Source of the DNA: Longispora sp040681875
GTDB lineage: Bacteria > Actinomycetota > Actinomycetes > Mycobacteriales > Micromonosporaceae
Assembly (NCBI RefSeq): GCF_040681875.1
Contig: NZ_JBFAZP010000003.1
Coordinates: 620,001 to 684,000 of the forward strand
Length of the DNA: 64,000 bases
Reading direction: 5' to 3'
Within the stretch, counting starts at the first letter, position 1; the number at the start of each line of letters is the position of its first letter. A program made the position numbers and the translations under genes. A model generated the notes under the pieces. It was not told the origin of the DNA. It ran no database searches and worked only from the letters and a program-made list of their open reading frames with translations. Shown piece after piece: positions 62,463 to 64,000 of the stretch.

Positions 62463-63071
62463 ATGAAGAGCACCACCACCCCGAGCCGCGCGTTCCTCGC
62501 CGGCGTCGGCACCCTCGCCGTCCTCGCGTTCGCCGCCGGCTGCGGCGGGGACGCGATGGGCGGCATGGACCACGGCGCCCGGCCGGGCGCGACCGGCTCC
62601 GTGGCCGGCGCGACGTTCAACGACGCCGACGTGGCGTTCGCGCAGATGATGGCCCCCCACCACGAGCAGGCCGTCACGATGGCCGGCCTGGCCGAGACCC
62701 GGGTCGGCGACCCGGAACTGAAGAAGGTCGCGGCGGCGATCAAGGCCGCGCAGGCCCCGGAGATCACCACGATGACCGGCTGGTTGACCGCGTGGCAGCG
62801 GCCGACGACGGCCCCCGGCGGACACGACATGGGCGGCATGCCGGGCATGCTCGCTCCGCAGGAGCTGGCCGCGTTGTCGGCCGCGTCCGGGGTCGCGTTC
62901 GACCGGCTGTTCGCGAAGGGGATGATCGCCCACCACAACGGAGCGGTCGCCATGGCCAGGGACGAGCAGGCCAAGGGGGTCAACGCCGAGGCGAAGGCCC
63001 TGGCGGCCACGATCGAGAAGGCGCAGGCGGCGGAGATCGCCACCCTCCAGAAGATCCTCGACCGGCTCTGA
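62463..63071 (+). CDS. DUF305 lipoprotein (probable copper-binding protein)
   Basis: A 202-residue exported protein. The signal has a lipobox-like LAFAAGC, so it is anchored as a lipoprotein. Met/His-rich segments DAMGGMDHG, QMMAPHHEQAVTMAGLAE, GHDMGGMPGM and KGMIAHHNGAVAMARDEQ are the metal sites of DUF305, a CopM-like four-helix bundle. It would bind copper at the outer face of the membrane. It follows the His-rich gene and closes with a hairpin terminator. Confidence 0.92.
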   Translation: MKSTTTPSRAFLAGVGTLAVLAFAAGCGGDAMGGMDHGARPGATGSVAGATFNDADVAFAQMMAPHHEQAVTMAGLAETRVGDPELKKVAAAIKAAQAPEITTMTGWLTAWQRPTTAPGGHDMGGMPGMLAPQELAALSAASGVAFDRLFAKGMIAHHNGAVAMARDEQAKGVNAEAKALAATIEKAQAAEIATLQKILDRL

Positions 63072-63080
63072 CCCCGAAAA

Positions 63081-63113
63081 GCTCACCCCGGAGGCGGGTA
63101 CTCCGGGGTGAGC
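63081..63113 (+). terminator. Hairpin terminator of the DUF305 unit
   Basis: A perfect 13-bp inverted repeat (arms 63081-63093 and 63101-63113, 7-base loop) begins 9 bp after the DUF305 stop. Confidence 0.85.
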
Positions 63114-63215
63114 CCCACCCCTTGTCGGTGTGCGGTGGACCACGCGTCCGGGCGAGGGTTATCCCTCGCTGTCAGGCTGTGGCGGGCATATCGCGACACG
63201 CGTGCCAATGAGCCA

Positions 63216-63244
63216 TTGACGGTGATGTAAGCGTCCCGTAACGT
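63216..63244 (+). promoter_or_regulatory. Sigma70-type promoter
   Basis: TTGACG at 63216-63221 and TAACGT at 63239-63244, spaced 17 bases, lie just ahead of the GTG start of the next gene (63253). The transcript would have almost no leader. Confidence 0.55.
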
Positions 63245-63252
63245 CCCCTTCC

Positions 63253-63783
63253 GTGACCTTCGTATACCGCCTAGGAGCGGGCATACTGGGCGCGCTCTTC
63301 GTGGTGTACGCCGTCCTGTGCGCACCCGGCGCGCACGTCGAGGCTGACCTCCCCCATCCGGGGTCCAGCGCCGTGTCCACCCCGGTCACGACGTCCGCCG
63401 ACATCACCTCCTCCGTCGGCACGCCGTCCACCACCGTCTCCGGCATCGTCGGGTCCGGCACAGGGTCCGGCAGCGCGGCCTCCGGCGTTCGGTCCCCCGG
63501 CGGCGTGTCCGTCGGGGGCACCACCGGCGCCGTGGTCGCCCGGGGCGGGCCGCACGACCACGTACCCGTCGGGCATCACCACGCCCCGCACAGCTGCGGC
63601 GCGGCAGCCGTCGTCGCCGTCACCGCCGTGGCGCACAACCTCGCCCCCTGGCTCGTCGCGGCACCGGTCGCGATGGCGGTGGCCGACGGCCCGGCCGTCC
63701 GGCGGTGCGGCGCGGCGGTCCGCGACCACCGGATCCGGCACCGACCCTCCCCCCTCGCGCTCGGCTGCGTGTCGCGGACGTGA
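63253..63783 (+). CDS. His-rich membrane-associated protein
   Basis: A 176-residue protein. An N-terminal membrane segment (RLGAGILGALFVVYAVLCAPGAHVEA) is followed by a Ser/Thr/Gly-rich linker of about 60 residues. A short His-rich motif comes next (GPHDHVPVGHHHAPHSCG), then a second hydrophobic region (AAAVVAVTAVAHNLAPWLVAAPVAMAVAD) and a basic tail. I do not recognise the family. The HDHxxxGHHHxxH cluster suggests metal binding, fitting the copper unit just upstream. GTG start with a promoter right before it. Confidence 0.65.
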   Translation: MTFVYRLGAGILGALFVVYAVLCAPGAHVEADLPHPGSSAVSTPVTTSADITSSVGTPSTTVSGIVGSGTGSGSAASGVRSPGGVSVGGTTGAVVARGGPHDHVPVGHHHAPHSCGAAAVVAVTAVAHNLAPWLVAAPVAMAVADGPAVRRCGAAVRDHRIRHRPSPLALGCVSRT

Positions 63784-63862
63784 CACGGCCCGGGGCGGCC
63801 GTGCGCCGTGCCCGCCGTCGTCCGCGCGTCCGTTGCGAGTTCTGGGGAAGGTCGTCCTTGTC

Positions 63863-64000
63863 ATGAGCACAGTGGAAGCAGTGCCGCCTGTCGGCGGGAT
63901 CGTCACGGGTACCGCCTGCCGGTCGTTGACCGAGCTGGTCGGCAACACGCCCGTGTTGTGGGTGCCGGAGTTCCGGGCCGGCACCGGTCGGGGGTTCTGG
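63863..64000 (+). CDS. Cysteine synthase-like PLP enzyme (partial, 5' end)
   Basis: Only the first 46 codons are inside the window. They read CRSLTELVGNTPVLWVPEF, the N-terminal signature of the cysteine synthase/cystathionine beta-synthase family. The ATG is at 63863 with GGGGAAGG upstream. The PLP lysine lies beyond the edge, so the exact enzyme is not known. Confidence 0.75.
   Translation, partial: MSTVEAVPPVGGIVTGTACRSLTELVGNTPVLWVPEFRAGTGRGFW

Overview
The window is very GC-rich (third codon positions almost always G or C) and carries many GTG and TTG starts. It also has secreted ricin-type lectin proteins, a RamB/ScfR-type fatty-acyl regulator, a TPR-GGDEF protein, a LAL-type LuxR regulator and Clp-N, CorA and DUF4166 genes. 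Together these point to a chromosomal segment of a filamentous actinomycete, most likely Micromonosporaceae (inference from gene content; no rRNA is present). I see no prophage, insertion sequence, CRISPR array, tRNA or rRNA. The segment reads as an accessory chromosome arm with many one- to three-gene units separated by strong hairpin terminators.

Layout. 1-8.1 kb: M3 peptidase, a membrane-anchored sigma-factor-like protein, a TPR-diguanylate cyclase and a large LuxR ATPase regulator. 8.1-17 kb: VOC protein, anti-sigma-type ATPase, small secreted proteins, a HEAT-repeat protein, a DUF885 protein and a secreted metzincin-like protease with ricin lectin domains. 17-22.5 kb: Clp-N protein, then cobalamin-dependent methionine synthase metH behind a SAH riboswitch, and an AHSA1 protein. 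22.8-31.4 kb: LysR regulator, orphan response regulator, an accessory methionine aminopeptidase divergent from a small XRE regulator, a phosphotransferase, a VOC protein, a secreted protein, an accessory peptide deformylase, an MFS exporter and a DUF4436 protein. 31.6-39.3 kb: a small P-loop kinase-like protein, then a complete valine-degradation operon (mmsA, isobutyryl-CoA dehydrogenase, 3-hydroxyisobutyryl-CoA hydrolase, mmsB, enoyl-CoA hydratase). That operon is divergent from a RamB/ScfR-type regulator across two perfect palindromes. 39.3-46.7 kb: small secreted protein, VOC and YdeI-like pair, HU, GH18 chitinase, a nucleotidyltransferase-like protein, a Cys-rich protein, DUF1905, and a LysR next to a Tat-exported intradiol dioxygenase. 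46.8-53.5 kb: MMPL transporter with its two-component system, a secreted ricin-like protein with a polyglycine tail, and a 617-residue P-loop/GNAT-like/HTH protein. 53.6-59.2 kb: TetR with a peroxiredoxin-like gene, an autoregulated SRPBCC-like/DUF4166/TetR operon, an oxidoreductase and a CorA variant. 59.4-64 kb: XRE protein, PhoX-like phosphatase, a probable copper-response unit (CsoR-type operator, His-rich membrane protein, DUF305 lipoprotein), another His-rich protein and the start of a cysteine-synthase-like gene cut by the window edge.

The best regulatory logic readable directly from the sequence is: (1) the metH SAH riboswitch, whose pseudoknot strand overlaps the helix that hides the ribosome-binding site; (2) palindromes between the valine operon and its divergent regulator; (3) a palindrome holding overlapping divergent -10 boxes between the accessory methionine aminopeptidase and its XRE partner; (4) twin TetR operators, centres 33 bp apart, upstream of the DUF4166 operon; and (5) a CsoR-like operator ahead of the DUF305 unit.
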